From Pandoraea pnomenusa (lineage in GTDB: Bacteria > Pseudomonadota > Gammaproteobacteria > Burkholderiales > Burkholderiaceae), in contig NZ_CP009553.3 of assembly GCF_000767615.3 (NCBI RefSeq), forward strand, positions 3,100,001 through 3,164,000: a stretch of DNA of 64,000 bases, in the 5' to 3' direction. Position 1 is the first letter of the stretch; each line of letters starts with the position of its first letter. The translations under genes and the position numbers were made by a program. The notes beneath the pieces were generated by a model, which did not search any database, had not been told where the DNA came from, and saw only the letters and a program-made list of their open reading frames with translations. Of the stretch, positions 26,625-34,594 are shown piece by piece.

Positions 26625-27851
26625 TCAGCCCAGGGGCAGCAGGATTCGAAAATCCGTCCGTCCGGGCCGGCTTTCGCATTCGATCAGACCGTCGTGACGC
26701 TGCACGAACGACTGCGCCAGCGTGAGTCCCAGACCGCTTCCTCCCTCGCGCCCGGAAACGAGCGGGTAGAAGATGCGATCGCGAATGTCGGCGGGAATGC
26801 CAGGCCCGTTGTCGATCACATGCAATTCCAATGCCAGCTTGTGCAGTCGCTTGGCAATCGTGATCTTTCGCGCCACGCGCGTGCGCAGCACGATGCGTGC
26901 ATCGCCGCGCGCGATCTGCTCGCGCAAGGCTTCCGCGCCGTTGCGCACGATGTTGAGCAACGCCTGGATGAGTTGCTCCTTGTCGCCGCGAAAATCGGGC
27001 AGGCTCACGTCGTAATCCCGCTCGATCGACAGACCCTGCGGGAACTCCGCGAGCACTACGGAGCGCACTCGCTCGCAGACTTCGTGAATGTTCACGTCGG
27101 TGGCGATATACGGGTGCCGGTGAGGTTCCAGCAGGCGGTCGACCAGCGTTTGCAACCGGTCGGACTCCTTGATAATGACCTGCGTGTACTCGCGCAACTC
27201 GCGTTGATCGAGCTCGAATTCCAGCAACTGCGCCGCCCCGCGAATCCCGCCCAGGGGATTCTTGATCTCATGCGCCAGATTGCGAATGAGCTGCTTGTTC
27301 ATCAGCGCCTGATCGATGATGCGTTCTTCGCGCTCGTTTTTGAGCTTCTGCTCGTTCTCGATCAGCTCGACGATCACGAAATCGGGCGCCGACTCGGGGG
27401 CCGCGACGATCGCATGCGTGTGCAAAGGCTCCTGCGCGGTGCGCTCGAGCACCAGATCGAGGCGTGTGGTCTGAAAGCGGTTGGCGATGAGGTCGACCAT
27501 CGTCGACGCCAGCACCTCACCGTTCGTGAACACGTCGTTCCACGTCATCTGCGACAGCGAACGGCGCGAGAGCGCGAGCAGGGCCTCGGCCGCCGGGTTC
27601 GCGAAGACGACACGCAGCGAGTGCTTTTCGAGCACGAGCAACACGGTGGGCAAGGCTTCGAGGCCGGGCAGGATGCCGGTGGCCGCGAGCTTCGCCTCCC
27701 ACGGATCGACACTCGCAGGCAACGCCGGCGCCTGGCCAGGCGCGGCGCCGACGCCGGAGGGCGAATCGTCAGTGGCAGGCGCGCGCGGACTTGCGGTCGG
27801 TTTCGCACCAGCGCGGACACTTTTCATCAAGGATCGAGGCGATAGGTTCAT
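26625..27851 (-). CDS. glnL: Nitrogen regulation sensor kinase GlnL/NtrB
   Basis: 408 residues, cytosolic. A disordered Ala/Pro-rich N-tail (1-50) precedes a PAS domain (about 58-165: ALPTVLLVLEKHSLRVVFANPAAEALL), DHp helix with the phospho-His motif NLAHEIKNPLGGIRGAAQLLE, and an ATPase domain (N box LIQALLNIVRNGAEAL, G1 HVIDNGPGIP, G2 REGGSGLGLTLAQSFV). Phosphorylates GlnG when PII signals nitrogen shortage. E. coli NtrB is 349; the N-tail accounts for the difference. It lies after glnA with a strong terminator in between, so its expression should be lower than glnA. Confidence 0.95.
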   Translation of the reverse strand: MNLSPRSLMKSVRAGAKPTASPRAPATDDSPSGVGAAPGQAPALPASVDPWEAKLAATGILPGLEALPTVLLVLEKHSLRVVFANPAAEALLALSRRSLSQMTWNDVFTNGEVLASTMVDLIANRFQTTRLDLVLERTAQEPLHTHAIVAAPESAPDFVIVELIENEQKLKNEREERIIDQALMNKQLIRNLAHEIKNPLGGIRGAAQLLEFELDQRELREYTQVIIKESDRLQTLVDRLLEPHRHPYIATDVNIHEVCERVRSVVLAEFPQGLSIERDYDVSLPDFRGDKEQLIQALLNIVRNGAEALREQIARGDARIVLRTRVARKITIAKRLHKLALELHVIDNGPGIPADIRDRIFYPLVSGREGGSGLGLTLAQSFVQRHDGLIECESRPGRTDFRILLPLG

Positions 27852-27888
27852 GACCCGCTACGCAGGAATACGCCTTGCGGCGACGGAT

Positions 27889-27920
27889 AAAAAAGGGGGA
27901 CGGCCGCGGCCATCCCCCTT
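27889..27920 (-). terminator. Terminator between glnA and glnL
   Basis: On the minus strand, AAGGGGGATGGC-CGC-GGCCGTCCCCCTT (with one mismatch pair) followed by a T run. Likely an attenuating terminator that lets only part of glnA transcription reach glnL-glnG. Confidence 0.88.
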
Positions 27921-27989
27921 GCATGTCGAGCATGACGGTCGGCCGCTGGCGTTCCGTCATGCCGGCGCATTCCCTGCGCAGCGATTCGA

Positions 27990-29405
27990 TTACAGCGAGT
28001 AGTACAGTTCGAACTCGAGCGGGTGCGTGGTCATGGCCACACGGCGCGCTTCGTCCGTCTTCAGTGCGATGTACGAATCGAGCATGCCGTCGGTGAACAC
28101 GCCACCGCGCGTGAGGAACTCGCGGTCTTCGTTCAGATACTCGAGGGCCTGTTCGAGGCTCGCGCACACGGTCGGGATCTTTGCATCCTCTTCCGGCGGC
28201 AGGTCGTACAGGTTCTTGTCGGCAGCCTCGCCCGGGTGGATCTTGTTCTGCACGCCGTCCAGGCCGGCCATCAGCATGGCCGAGAATGCCAGGTACGGGT
28301 TGGCCATCGGGTCCGGGAAGCGCGCTTCGATGCGGCGGCCCTTCGGGTTGGCAACGTACGGAATGCGGATCGAGGCCGAACGGTTACGGGCCGAGTAGGC
28401 CAGCTTCACCGGCGCTTCGAAGTGCGGCACGAGACGCTTGTACGAGTTCGTCGACGGGTTCGTGATCGCGTTCAGGGCACGGGCGTGCTTGATGATGCCG
28501 CCAATGTAGTACAGCGCGAACTCCGACAGACCGCCGTAGCCGTTACCGGCGAACAGGTTCTGACCGTCCTTCCAGATCGACTGGTGGATGTGCATGCCCG
28601 AACCGTTGTCGCCAACGATCGGCTTCGGCATGAACGTGGCCGTCTTGCCGTAGCTATGCGCCACGTTGTGCACCACGTACTTCAGGATCTGCGTCCAGTC
28701 GGCGCGCTGGACCAGCGTCGAGAACTTCGTGCCGATTTCGTTCTGGCCCTGGCCTGCCACTTCATGGTGGTGGACTTCGACGGGCACGCCGAGTTGCTCG
28801 AGCAACAGGCACATTTCCGAGCGCATGTCCTGGAACGTGTCGACCGGAGCGACCGGGAAGTAGCCGCCCTTCGTGCCCGGACGGTGACCGGTGTTGCCGC
28901 CTTCGAAGTCTTGCGACGACGACCACGGGGCTTCTTCCGAGTTGATCTTCACGAACGTGCCCGACATGTCGGTCTTCCACTGGACCGAGTCGAAAATGAA
29001 GAATTCCGGCTCCGGACCGAAGAAGGCGGTGTCGCCCAGGCCCGTGCTCTTCAGATACGCTTCGGCGCGCTTGGCGATCGAGCGCGGATCGCGGTCATAG
29101 CCCTTGCCGTCGGCCGGTTCGATCACGTCGCAGGTCAGCACCAGCGTGCTTTCTTCGTAGAACGGGTCGACGTACGCGGTGTTCGCGTCCGGCACCAGCA
29201 GCATGTCCGAGGCTTCGATGCCCTTCCAGCCTGCGATCGACGAACCGTCGAAAGCGTGGCCGCTCTCGAACTTGTCTGCGTCGAAGTGCGACACCGGCAC
29301 CGAGACGTGTTGTTCCTTACCGCGCGTGTCGGTAAAGCGGAAGTCGACGAACTTGACGTCTTCTTCCTTGACCAGATTCATCACATCTGCCACAGATTTG
29401 CTCAT
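27990..29405 (-). CDS. glnA: Glutamine synthetase type I
   Basis: 471 residues; ATP-dependent synthesis of glutamine from glutamate and ammonia, cytosolic dodecamer. The beta-grasp N-domain is followed by the metal/glutamate motifs [24 protein letters not shown] and [15 protein letters not shown], the ATP/Glu loop [16 protein letters not shown], and the adenylylation-site tyrosine in NLYDLPPEE, so GlnE control is expected. The ATG at 29405 (MSKSVADV) follows GGGAG. First gene of glnA-glnL-glnG. A sigma-54 promoter lies about 100 bp upstream, with two NtrC boxes about 250-290 bp upstream of the start codon. Confidence 0.98.
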   Translation of the reverse strand: MSKSVADVMNLVKEEDVKFVDFRFTDTRGKEQHVSVPVSHFDADKFESGHAFDGSSIAGWKGIEASDMLLVPDANTAYVDPFYEESTLVLTCDVIEPADGKGYDRDPRSIAKRAEAYLKSTGLGDTAFFGPEPEFFIFDSVQWKTDMSGTFVKINSEEAPWSSSQDFEGGNTGHRPGTKGGYFPVAPVDTFQDMRSEMCLLLEQLGVPVEVHHHEVAGQGQNEIGTKFSTLVQRADWTQILKYVVHNVAHSYGKTATFMPKPIVGDNGSGMHIHQSIWKDGQNLFAGNGYGGLSEFALYYIGGIIKHARALNAITNPSTNSYKRLVPHFEAPVKLAYSARNRSASIRIPYVANPKGRRIEARFPDPMANPYLAFSAMLMAGLDGVQNKIHPGEAADKNLYDLPPEEDAKIPTVCASLEQALEYLNEDREFLTRGGVFTDGMLDSYIALKTDEARRVAMTTHPLEFELYYSL

Positions 29406-29502
29406 GCTATCTCCCGAAAGATTCAATCTGGCGCTGCTGGCGCTCATCGCCCGCGTCGCCGCACCCTCTTAACGAACTCCGTGTTCGGATTCGCCTGTGT
29501 TA

Positions 29503-29519
29503 AGCAGGAAGCGTGCCAA
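29503..29519 (-). promoter_or_regulatory. Sigma-54 promoter of glnA
   Basis: Minus-strand TTGGCACGCTTCCTGCT: GG and GC are separated by exactly 10 bp and CACG matches the -24 consensus. It lies about 100 bp before the glnA ATG. Confidence 0.82.
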
Positions 29520-29579
29520 CGTGGCACCGACCCGCGTCGCATCATCCTCACCCACTGATTTCTAAGGAAATATTCGATT

Positions 29580-29592
29580 CTGGTGCGACCAG
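29580..29592. promoter_or_regulatory. Palindrome CTGGT-GCG-ACCAG in the glnA upstream region
   Basis: A perfect 13-bp TGGT-N3-ACCA-type palindrome between the sigma-54 promoter and the NtrC boxes. It resembles a FadR-subfamily GntR operator, but no such gene is adjacent. Confidence 0.3.
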
Positions 29593-29650
29593 CGCCGAAT
29601 TCCCGCTTGTGGACCGCGATTCTCCATTTCGGTGCGTCACGCCCCAAAAC

Positions 29651-29667
29651 ATCACCGATATGGTGCA
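29651..29667. promoter_or_regulatory. NtrC-binding box 1 upstream of glnA
   Basis: ATCACC-GATAT-GGTGCA matches the NtrC consensus TGCACY-N5-GGTGCA at 10 of 12 fixed positions. Confidence 0.65.
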
Positions 29668-29678
29668 TTCAGAGATTA

Positions 29679-29695
29679 TGCACCTTTTCGGTGCC
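29679..29695. promoter_or_regulatory. NtrC-binding box 2 upstream of glnA
   Basis: TGCACC-TTTTC-GGTGCC matches the consensus at 11 of 12 positions. Centres of the two boxes are 28 bp apart, on nearly the same face of the helix, as for a cooperative enhancer. Confidence 0.75.
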
Positions 29696-29887
29696 GCCAT
29701 CGGTTACCGACGAACCGAAGTTGTGCAGCGACTCGCACCGTCCGGATGCGCATTACCGCGCCACGCCTTTGCACGTCCGCCTCCCGACCACCGCCGGGCG
29801 ACATTTGTCCGATTGACGGAATGCGCACCTCCCGTAAAGTGCACGCTAGAATGAAGGACGACCTTCGACCAGCGAGATCACAGCAAT

Positions 29888-30355
29888 ATGACAAGCGCCA
29901 AAGCCATTCTCGAACAAGCCGAACAACGCCGTGCCACCGGACAACTCGCCTACGCCGGGGCGGTGACGCCCGAAGAAGCGATGGCGCTGCTCAATGCCGA
30001 CGCGAACGTGCGTCTGATCGACGTGCGCACCCGCGCCGAACTCGACTGGGTGGGCCGCCCGCAAGTGCCGGACGGCCAGTACGCTAACGTCGAATGGGTG
30101 CGGTATCCGGGCGGCGTGCCCAACGAGCATTTTCTGGAGCAGCTGACGTCGCAGGCCCCCGACAGGAATGCACCGCTGCTGTTCCTGTGCCGCAGCGCCG
30201 CGCGCTCCAAGGCGGCTGCCAAGGTCGCCTACGAAGCCGGGTTCACGAAGTCGTTCGACATCCTCGAAGGCTTCGAGGGCGACAAGGACAGCGCCGGCCA
30301 CCGCAAGCACGTCAGCGGCTGGTGCTTCCGCAATTTGCCGTGGATCGGCGCCTGA
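29888..30355 (+). CDS. Rhodanese-like sulfurtransferase-family protein
   Basis: 155 residues, one rhodanese domain (about 22-150). The active-site loop is LFLCRSAARSKAA with the persulfide cysteine; LIDVRTRAELDWVG is the family's conserved Asp-Val-Arg segment, and EGFEGDKD and GWCFRNLPW close the domain. Substrate unknown; the CRSxxRS loop is common in single-domain enzymes that hand sulfur to thiol acceptors. Transcribed away from glnA; a possible TTGACG/TAAAGT promoter pair (29813-29840) lies upstream. No sulfur-metabolism gene adjoins it. Confidence 0.85.
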   Translation: MTSAKAILEQAEQRRATGQLAYAGAVTPEEAMALLNADANVRLIDVRTRAELDWVGRPQVPDGQYANVEWVRYPGGVPNEHFLEQLTSQAPDRNAPLLFLCRSAARSKAAAKVAYEAGFTKSFDILEGFEGDKDSAGHRKHVSGWCFRNLPWIGA

Positions 30356-30468
30356 GACGCCCGCCCCGCCTGGTGCACTGTCATCGCGCGCACGGGTAAG
30401 CGTCGGCGTCCGGTAAGCGCCCCCCTTTCGAATCATTCCGATCGTCATCACCGCGAGGAGACACCGCG

Positions 30469-31086
30469 ATGGACTGGACACATTTGCTGACTTTCGCCCT
30501 GGCGCTGTTCGTGGGCGCAGGTACGCCCGGCCCGGGCATCGCCGCAATCGTGGCGCGCGTGCTCGGACGCGGCACGCAAGGCGCGATCGCCTTCTCCGCT
30601 GGCGTCGCGATCGGCGACGTTGTCTGGCTCACGCTCGCCGTGCTCGGTGTGGCCGCGTTGGCGCACACGTTCTCGGGCGTTTTCCTGGCGATCAAGTACG
30701 CGGGTGCCGCCTATCTCCTGTATCTCGCCTGGAAGATGTGGCACGCGCCCGCCAGCGCCCCCGCCGAGCCGTTGAGCGCCGCGCCGCGCGAACAATCGTG
30801 GCGCCTGTTCCTTGGCGGCCTGTCAGTGACGATGGGTAATCCCAAGGTCGTCGTTTTCTACTTCGCCCTGCTGCCCAACCTGCTCGATTTGCAACGCGTC
30901 ACGGCACTCGGTTACGTCGAAGTCGTCGGCGTCACACTCGCGGTGCTCGCCATTGTGTTCGGCTCGTACATCGCGCTCGCCGCGCGGGCGCGAAGACTGC
31001 TAAGCTCGGCCCGCGCGGTGCGGCGATTGAATCGCGCGACAGGCACGGTCATGGCCGGCGCCGCCGTCGCGATCGCCACGCGCTGA
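30469..31086 (+). CDS. LysE/RhtB-family amino-acid exporter
   Basis: 205-residue inner-membrane protein with six hydrophobic segments and the LysE family N-terminus (LLTFALALFVGAGTPGPGIAAIVARVLGRG, in parts). GNPKVVVFYFALLPNLL is the conserved central motif. Members export lysine, arginine, threonine or homoserine; the substrate here is unknown. AGGAGA precedes the ATG by 7 bp. A good terminator follows. It starts 113 bp after the rhodanese gene and may share its transcript. Confidence 0.87.
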   Translation: MDWTHLLTFALALFVGAGTPGPGIAAIVARVLGRGTQGAIAFSAGVAIGDVVWLTLAVLGVAALAHTFSGVFLAIKYAGAAYLLYLAWKMWHAPASAPAEPLSAAPREQSWRLFLGGLSVTMGNPKVVVFYFALLPNLLDLQRVTALGYVEVVGVTLAVLAIVFGSYIALAARARRLLSSARAVRRLNRATGTVMAGAAVAIATR

Positions 31087-31138
31087 GTGCACCACGCGGC
31101 CCCGGGGCCGCGCAGCGCCGCTGCATCGGGAACGAATA

Positions 31139-31164
31139 CGCCACCCTCGAGGTGGCGTTTTTTT
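31139..31164 (+). terminator. Terminator after LysE-family gene
   Basis: CGCCACC-CTCGA-GGTGGCG followed by seven T. Confidence 0.92.
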
Positions 31165-31363
31165 CGCCTCGCTTAGGGCTACACAAGGGCCCATTGTTGC
31201 GATTTACGTAATGATTCCTTGGCGCAATCGCTGTTTTTCTGCGATAGCCGAAAGCCTATCCTGCTTTCAACGGCCACAGGCAATGCCTACCGCACCTGCT
31301 CCAGCAGGGTGCCGGTACCGATGCACAGCCCGCCCGCAGTCGAAGAAAACAGGAAACCTCATC

Positions 31364-31714
31364 ATGAATCGCCAACGCATTGCCTCAGCCCTGATGTCGG
31401 CCGTGCTGATCACCGCCGCCGGAACTGGAACTGCCCTTGCACAGGCAGGCCGCACCAGCGACGCGTACCCTGAAGGTCCGCAGCTCGCCTGGATCGCACA
31501 AACTTCATCCGCTTCACCGGCATCGCAAGTATCGCGCGAGAAGGTACGCGCGGAACTGGCCGAAGCCCGCGCACAAGGCCTCATCCCGCAAAACGATTAC
31601 GAATACCCGGCGTTCGCCGATCGCGCCAGCGCGTCGACGAAGACACGTGCACAGGTGTACGAGGAACTGATCCGCGCCCGCGAGAGCGGCGAGATGCGGC
31701 ACTCGAACCCCTGA
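31364..31714 (+). CDS. Secreted DUF4148-type protein
   Basis: 116 residues. Signal peptide (MNRQRIASALMSAVLITAAG ... ALAQ, cleavage near residue 27). The mature part carries the motif typical of the beta-proteobacterial DUF4148 family: SREKVRAELAEARAQGLIP ... EYPAF, then a repeat-like TRAQVYEELIRARESGEM. These small periplasmic proteins occur in many copies in Burkholderiaceae; their function is unknown. Two similar REKVRAEL/RAQVYEEL segments are visible, so the fold is probably two alike helical hairpins. Confidence 0.85.
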   Translation: MNRQRIASALMSAVLITAAGTGTALAQAGRTSDAYPEGPQLAWIAQTSSASPASQVSREKVRAELAEARAQGLIPQNDYEYPAFADRASASTKTRAQVYEELIRARESGEMRHSNP

Positions 31715-31935
31715 ACTGCGCCCGGCACGGCATCGCCGTGCGCTTGCGGCCCCTCGCCGTGTCGCCGTACCCCGGTGGCGCGGCATGACGCGCACAGGCC
31801 GGACGGCATCGCCGGCCTGTGCTGCGTCACCTCTTCTCCGACACCGACCTCGGGCGTTGCCCTTCACTTGTCGCGACCTGCCCGGACTGCGTGCTACCAT
31901 GCAGCCGTTTCAATTTGCATAGACAGGATCATCCG

Positions 31936-32175
31936 GTGAGTCAGATCGAATTCGATATCGAGTGGACCGAACGTGCGGCCAAGAAGGCCGAGCGACTCGT
32001 CCCCAAGGGCACCCCTCTCGCGTTGCCGCCGATCGAATGCATGCCGGCCGAAGGCGACGTGCTGTTCCTCGGCCAGGGCGAGAAGAAGCAACCGTTTATC
32101 GTGGTGGAGCGTCAGTACCACCACGAAGGCGAGGACGCATGGACCATCATTCTGATTCTCGATCTGCCTGAGTAA
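31936..32175 (+). CDS. Small hypothetical protein, about 79 residues
   Basis: I choose the GTG at 31936 (MSQIEFDIEWTERAAKKAERLV); a longer frame upstream reads through GC hairpins and lacks protein character. The sequence is acidic at the end (GEDAWTIILILDLPE), with a central IECMPAEGDVLFLGQ and PFIVVERQYHHEGED. This alternation of strands suggests a small beta-barrel. No membrane segment. Family not recognised. Short hairpins (31735-31751 and 31794-31820) precede it but lack T runs. Confidence 0.65.
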   Translation: MSQIEFDIEWTERAAKKAERLVPKGTPLALPPIECMPAEGDVLFLGQGEKKQPFIVVERQYHHEGEDAWTIILILDLPE

Positions 32176-32382
32176 CTTCGAATCGTAGAATCCGGGCAAG
32201 ACGTTGGCGAAACGCCGGCACGGCAGCCGAGGAACGCAACGCATCGGAATATTCGTAACGCAAGCACGCACGGCGCGGCCACTGGGGAAATCCCGGTTGC
32301 CGCGCCGCTTTGCTTGGAGAGTGCCGCTTTCTATACTTGAAGCGCGTTCCACATCGCGTAATCCAGGCAGGGAGATTCGACG

Positions 32383-32568
32383 ATGCTCATGCCCAACCTC
32401 TCCAACGCCCAACTCGTCACCATGTTCGCGATCGCGGTATTCGGTGCGATCGCGGTCGGCGCCATGCCTTGCAAAGGCACCCTGCGAATGTGCTGGCGTT
32501 CGCTGCTCGTCGTGGTCGGCGCCGTGCTCGCGGTGCTCGCCTTCGAGCTCGTCCCGCTGCTCGCCTGA
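32383..32568 (+). CDS. Small two-helix membrane protein, paralogue A
   Basis: 61 residues with two hydrophobic stretches (about 9-28 and 38-60) separated by a basic, cysteine-bearing loop (CKGTLRMCWR). Same length and pattern as the protein at 42839-43027: an N-terminal leader, a TM with GA/VG, a short charged loop with R-T-L/S-R, then VGAVLAVLAFE(L)P-LL at the end. Neither has a recognised family. GGGAG precedes the ATG by 9 bp. It lies just before the tRNA-Lys array. Confidence 0.7.
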   Translation: MLMPNLSNAQLVTMFAIAVFGAIAVGAMPCKGTLRMCWRSLLVVVGAVLAVLAFELVPLLA

Positions 32569-32597
32569 GCCATTTTGCGGATTTTCATCATTAAGGG

Positions 32598-32626
32598 TTG
32601 ACCCCATGCGGAAGAGCCGATATTAT
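32598..32626 (+). promoter_or_regulatory. Sigma-70 promoter of the tRNA-Lys array
   Basis: TTGACC (32598-32603) and TATTAT (32621-32626) with a 17-bp spacer, 12 bp before the first tRNA-Lys. Confidence 0.78.
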
Positions 32627-32638
32627 CTCGGTCTCGTT

Positions 32639-32714
32639 GGGGCGTTAGCTCAGTTGGTAGAGCAGCGGACTCTTAATCCGTAGGTCGAGTGTTCGAGTCA
32701 CTCACGCCCCACCA
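32639..32714 (+). tRNA. tRNA-Lys(CTT), copy 1
   Basis: 76 nt, acceptor GGGGCGT/ACGCCCC with encoded ACCA. The anticodon arm GCGGA-CTCTTAA-TCCGT has anticodon CTT (reads AAG). D arm TAGCTCAGTTGGTAGAGCA and T arm GTTCGAGTC are normal. Confidence 0.97.
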
Positions 32715-32725
32715 AACGAATTTTG

Positions 32726-32756
32726 AAAAAGGCTGCTGCGCCGTGCAGCCTTTTTT
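32726..32756 (+). terminator. Terminator after tRNA-Lys copy 1
   Basis: GGCTGC / GCAGCC stem, extended by A5/T6, followed by TTTTTT. Confidence 0.85.
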
Positions 32757-32771
32757 ATTCCCGGTTGTATC

Positions 32772-32847
32772 GGGGCGTTAGCTCAGTTGGTAGAGCAGCG
32801 GACTCTTAATCCGTAGGTCGAGTGTTCGAGTCACTCACGCCCCACCA
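32772..32847 (+). tRNA. tRNA-Lys(CTT), copy 2
   Basis: Identical to copy 1 over all 76 nt; starts 133 bp after it. Confidence 0.97.
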
Positions 32848-32856
32848 GACCACATC

Positions 32857-32886
32857 AAAAAGGCTGCACCGCTTGCAGCCTTTTTT
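32857..32886 (+). terminator. Terminator after tRNA-Lys copy 2
   Basis: AAAAAGGCTGCA / TGCAGCCTTTTTT stem and T run; similar to, but not the same as, the one after copy 1. Confidence 0.85.
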
Positions 32887-32901
32887 GTTCCCGGTAGCAC
32901 C

Positions 32902-32977
32902 GGGGCGTTAGCTCAGTTGGTAGAGCAGCGGACTCTTAATCCGTAGGTCGAGTGTTCGAGTCACTCACGCCCCACCA
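32902..32977 (+). tRNA. tRNA-Lys(CTT), copy 3
   Basis: Identical to copies 1 and 2; starts 130 bp after copy 2. Confidence 0.97.
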
Positions 32978-32988
32978 AGCCATTCGAC

Positions 32989-33018
32989 AAAAAGCCCGCC
33001 GCTTCGGCGGGCTTTTTG
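32989..33018 (+). terminator. Terminator after tRNA-Lys copy 3
   Basis: AAAAAGCCCGCC-GCTT-CGGCGGGCTTTTT; a different stem from the two internal ones and the strongest of the three. Confidence 0.92.
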
Positions 33019-33315
33019 CTTCTCCACGCGGACACTCCCCCGTCTCGCCCCCCGCTTTCGCACCGCCTCGCGTTCCGCGCGCCACCTCCGCCGCGAATGC
33101 ACCGCGATATTCACTCTCCGACGTCCGCTCGCACGTGGCGCGCCCCGCACACCATGGGCCGATCGCAGACACCGGCACACGCCCCACTGTCGTCCATGTC
33201 CTACACGCGATTCAGTCGCCACCGATAGTCCGCGCTCGAGACGCACGCTATGCTGATTCCATGTCGCTGCTGTCCGTTGCGTCGGATGCAGCGAGCCCGT
33301 CAAAGGAGACGCATC

Positions 33316-33504
33316 ATGAAAGCAGCGAAGTCGATTCTGGTGGTTCTCGCCGCACTGACCATGGGCACGTCCATCTTCGGATGCACGCTAGGTGGCGCAG
33401 CCGCAGGCGGCGTCATCGGTCACGAGGCAACCGGTGGGAGTACCGCCGGCACGATCGGCGGCGCCGTCGTCGGCGGTGTCATTGGCCACGAACTGGGCAA
33501 GTAA
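33316..33504 (+). CDS. Glycine-zipper envelope (lipo)protein
   Basis: 62 residues. Hydrophobic signal-like N-terminus (KSILVVLAALTMGTSIFGC) with a cysteine at residue 23 that could be the lipidation site; the lipobox SIFGC is imperfect. The mature part is two glycine-zipper repeats: GGAAAGGVIGHEATGG and GGAVVGGVIGHELGK, of the type in SlyB/OsmB-like outer-membrane proteins. AAAGGAG precedes the ATG at 33316. The preceding 300 bp after the tRNA-Lys array contain no gene. Confidence 0.82.
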   Translation: MKAAKSILVVLAALTMGTSIFGCTLGGAAAGGVIGHEATGGSTAGTIGGAVVGGVIGHELGK

Positions 33505-33542
33505 CGTCCAGCGCGGCACCCGCGCCCCATGACCTCACGCAG

Positions 33543-33905
33543 TCAACGCCCGACGATGTAAAGCGGGCCGTTGGCGGCGTAACCATACATGACCAGGACG
33601 TCCCCCACCACGCCGTCGCCGGCCGCTCTGGCTTGCTCCACGCTCGCATACCGCTTCGCCTGCCCCGTGCACGCGACAAACTGACGACCGCCCCCGGAAA
33701 GCGCGCCGTCGTGTCGGCCGATGAATCCGGCCTGACGCGCGCTCCACAAAAAATAGCCCTCGCATTTCGCCACGTCCGGCGGACGTCGCACCGCCGGCGC
33801 ATCGGCGGCATTGCCCCCCGCTTTCTGATGCAATCGCGTCAGACGCCTGATCACCGCCTCCGACAGGCGCCCCATTCCAATGTCCTTTCCTCGGCTCCTG
33901 GCCAT
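33543..33905 (-). CDS. Hypothetical protein, about 120 residues
   Basis: The ATG at 33905 follows GGGAGGGAG, so I prefer it to a longer frame from 34103. Contains basic N-terminal helices (RLSEAVIRRLTRLHQK) and a cysteine-bearing core, KCEGYFLWSARQAGFIGRHDG, with GGRQFVACTGQAKRYASVEQA and a C-terminal VLVMYGYAANGPLYIVGR. I recognise no family. Convergent with the glycine-zipper gene. Confidence 0.5.
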   Translation of the reverse strand: MARSRGKDIGMGRLSEAVIRRLTRLHQKAGGNAADAPAVRRPPDVAKCEGYFLWSARQAGFIGRHDGALSGGGRQFVACTGQAKRYASVEQARAAGDGVVGDVLVMYGYAANGPLYIVGR

Positions 33906-34287
33906 CACTCCCTCCCGAAATTCGCCTGCGGCACTGCGCGCGCGGGCACTCCGATAATGGTGAACAATAACGAGGTCAATGGGGTTGGGGAGTGTCCGAT
34001 ATGCGATGCCACACCCCGTGGCCACGCTCCACACGCACCGAGACTCGCCACGCGTCATGCAAAGGGCACCAAATACGCTCCAGATGGGCCAAATAGAACG
34101 CAATCCGCGTTATTTATGGAGCAACATAGCGCTGCGAACACGCAACATTCGCACGACGCCCGGTGTGCGGGCGTTCCTCATTGTCTACACTGAAAGCCTC
34201 ACACGCGCGGTCTCACTGGCACCCTGACCCCGGCCTCGGCCTCATGGCCGGGTCCATCGGCCTCGGCAACTTCCGTACGGCAACGCC
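33906..34287. other. Intergenic, no gene recognised
   Basis: Divergent gap between the hypothetical at 33543-33905 and the MoaD-like gene. It is AT-richer around 34085-34150 (TTATTTATGGAGC...), so promoters are likely there, but I cannot pick one with confidence. Confidence 0.45.
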
Positions 34288-34557
34288 ATGGCGACGGTAA
34301 CTTTCGCACCTGCAATCCAGCGTCACGTGTCTGTCGACGAACAGGACGTCGACGGCGCGACGGTGCGCGACGCGCTGGCGCACTGCGTCGGCGCAACCCC
34401 GGCATTGCGCGGCTACCTGTTCAACGATCAGGGACGCCTGCGAGCGCATGTGGCGGTCTTCGTCGACGGTCGCCTGATCCGCGACCGCAGTGCGCTGAGC
34501 GACACACTGAATGCCGCCAGCCGCGTTTATGTCGCGCAGGCGCTCTCGGGCGGATGA
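34288..34557 (+). CDS. MoaD/ThiS-family ubiquitin-like protein
   Basis: 89 residues with beta-grasp layout: strand FAPAIQRHVSV, helix ATVRDALAHCVGATPAL, RGYLFNDQGRLRAHVAVFVDGRLI and final strand SRVYVAQALSGG. It ends in Gly-Gly at the very C-terminus, as sulfur carriers and ubiquitin-like modifiers need for adenylation. No E1-like (MoeB/ThiF) gene is adjacent. The next gene, 37 bp on, encodes a BNR beta-propeller protein, and this pair is likely one transcript. Its ribosome site is poor, so the ATG at 34288 is tentative. Function unknown. Confidence 0.75.
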   Translation: MATVTFAPAIQRHVSVDEQDVDGATVRDALAHCVGATPALRGYLFNDQGRLRAHVAVFVDGRLIRDRSALSDTLNAASRVYVAQALSGG

Positions 34558-34594
34558 CGCCCTCGGCGGCCTGCGCGCGCCAAGGAGGCAGATC

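Noticed and set aside
31735..31820. Two GC hairpins after the DUF4148 gene as terminators
   Set aside because: Both lack a T run; they may be structural, but I cannot call them terminators.
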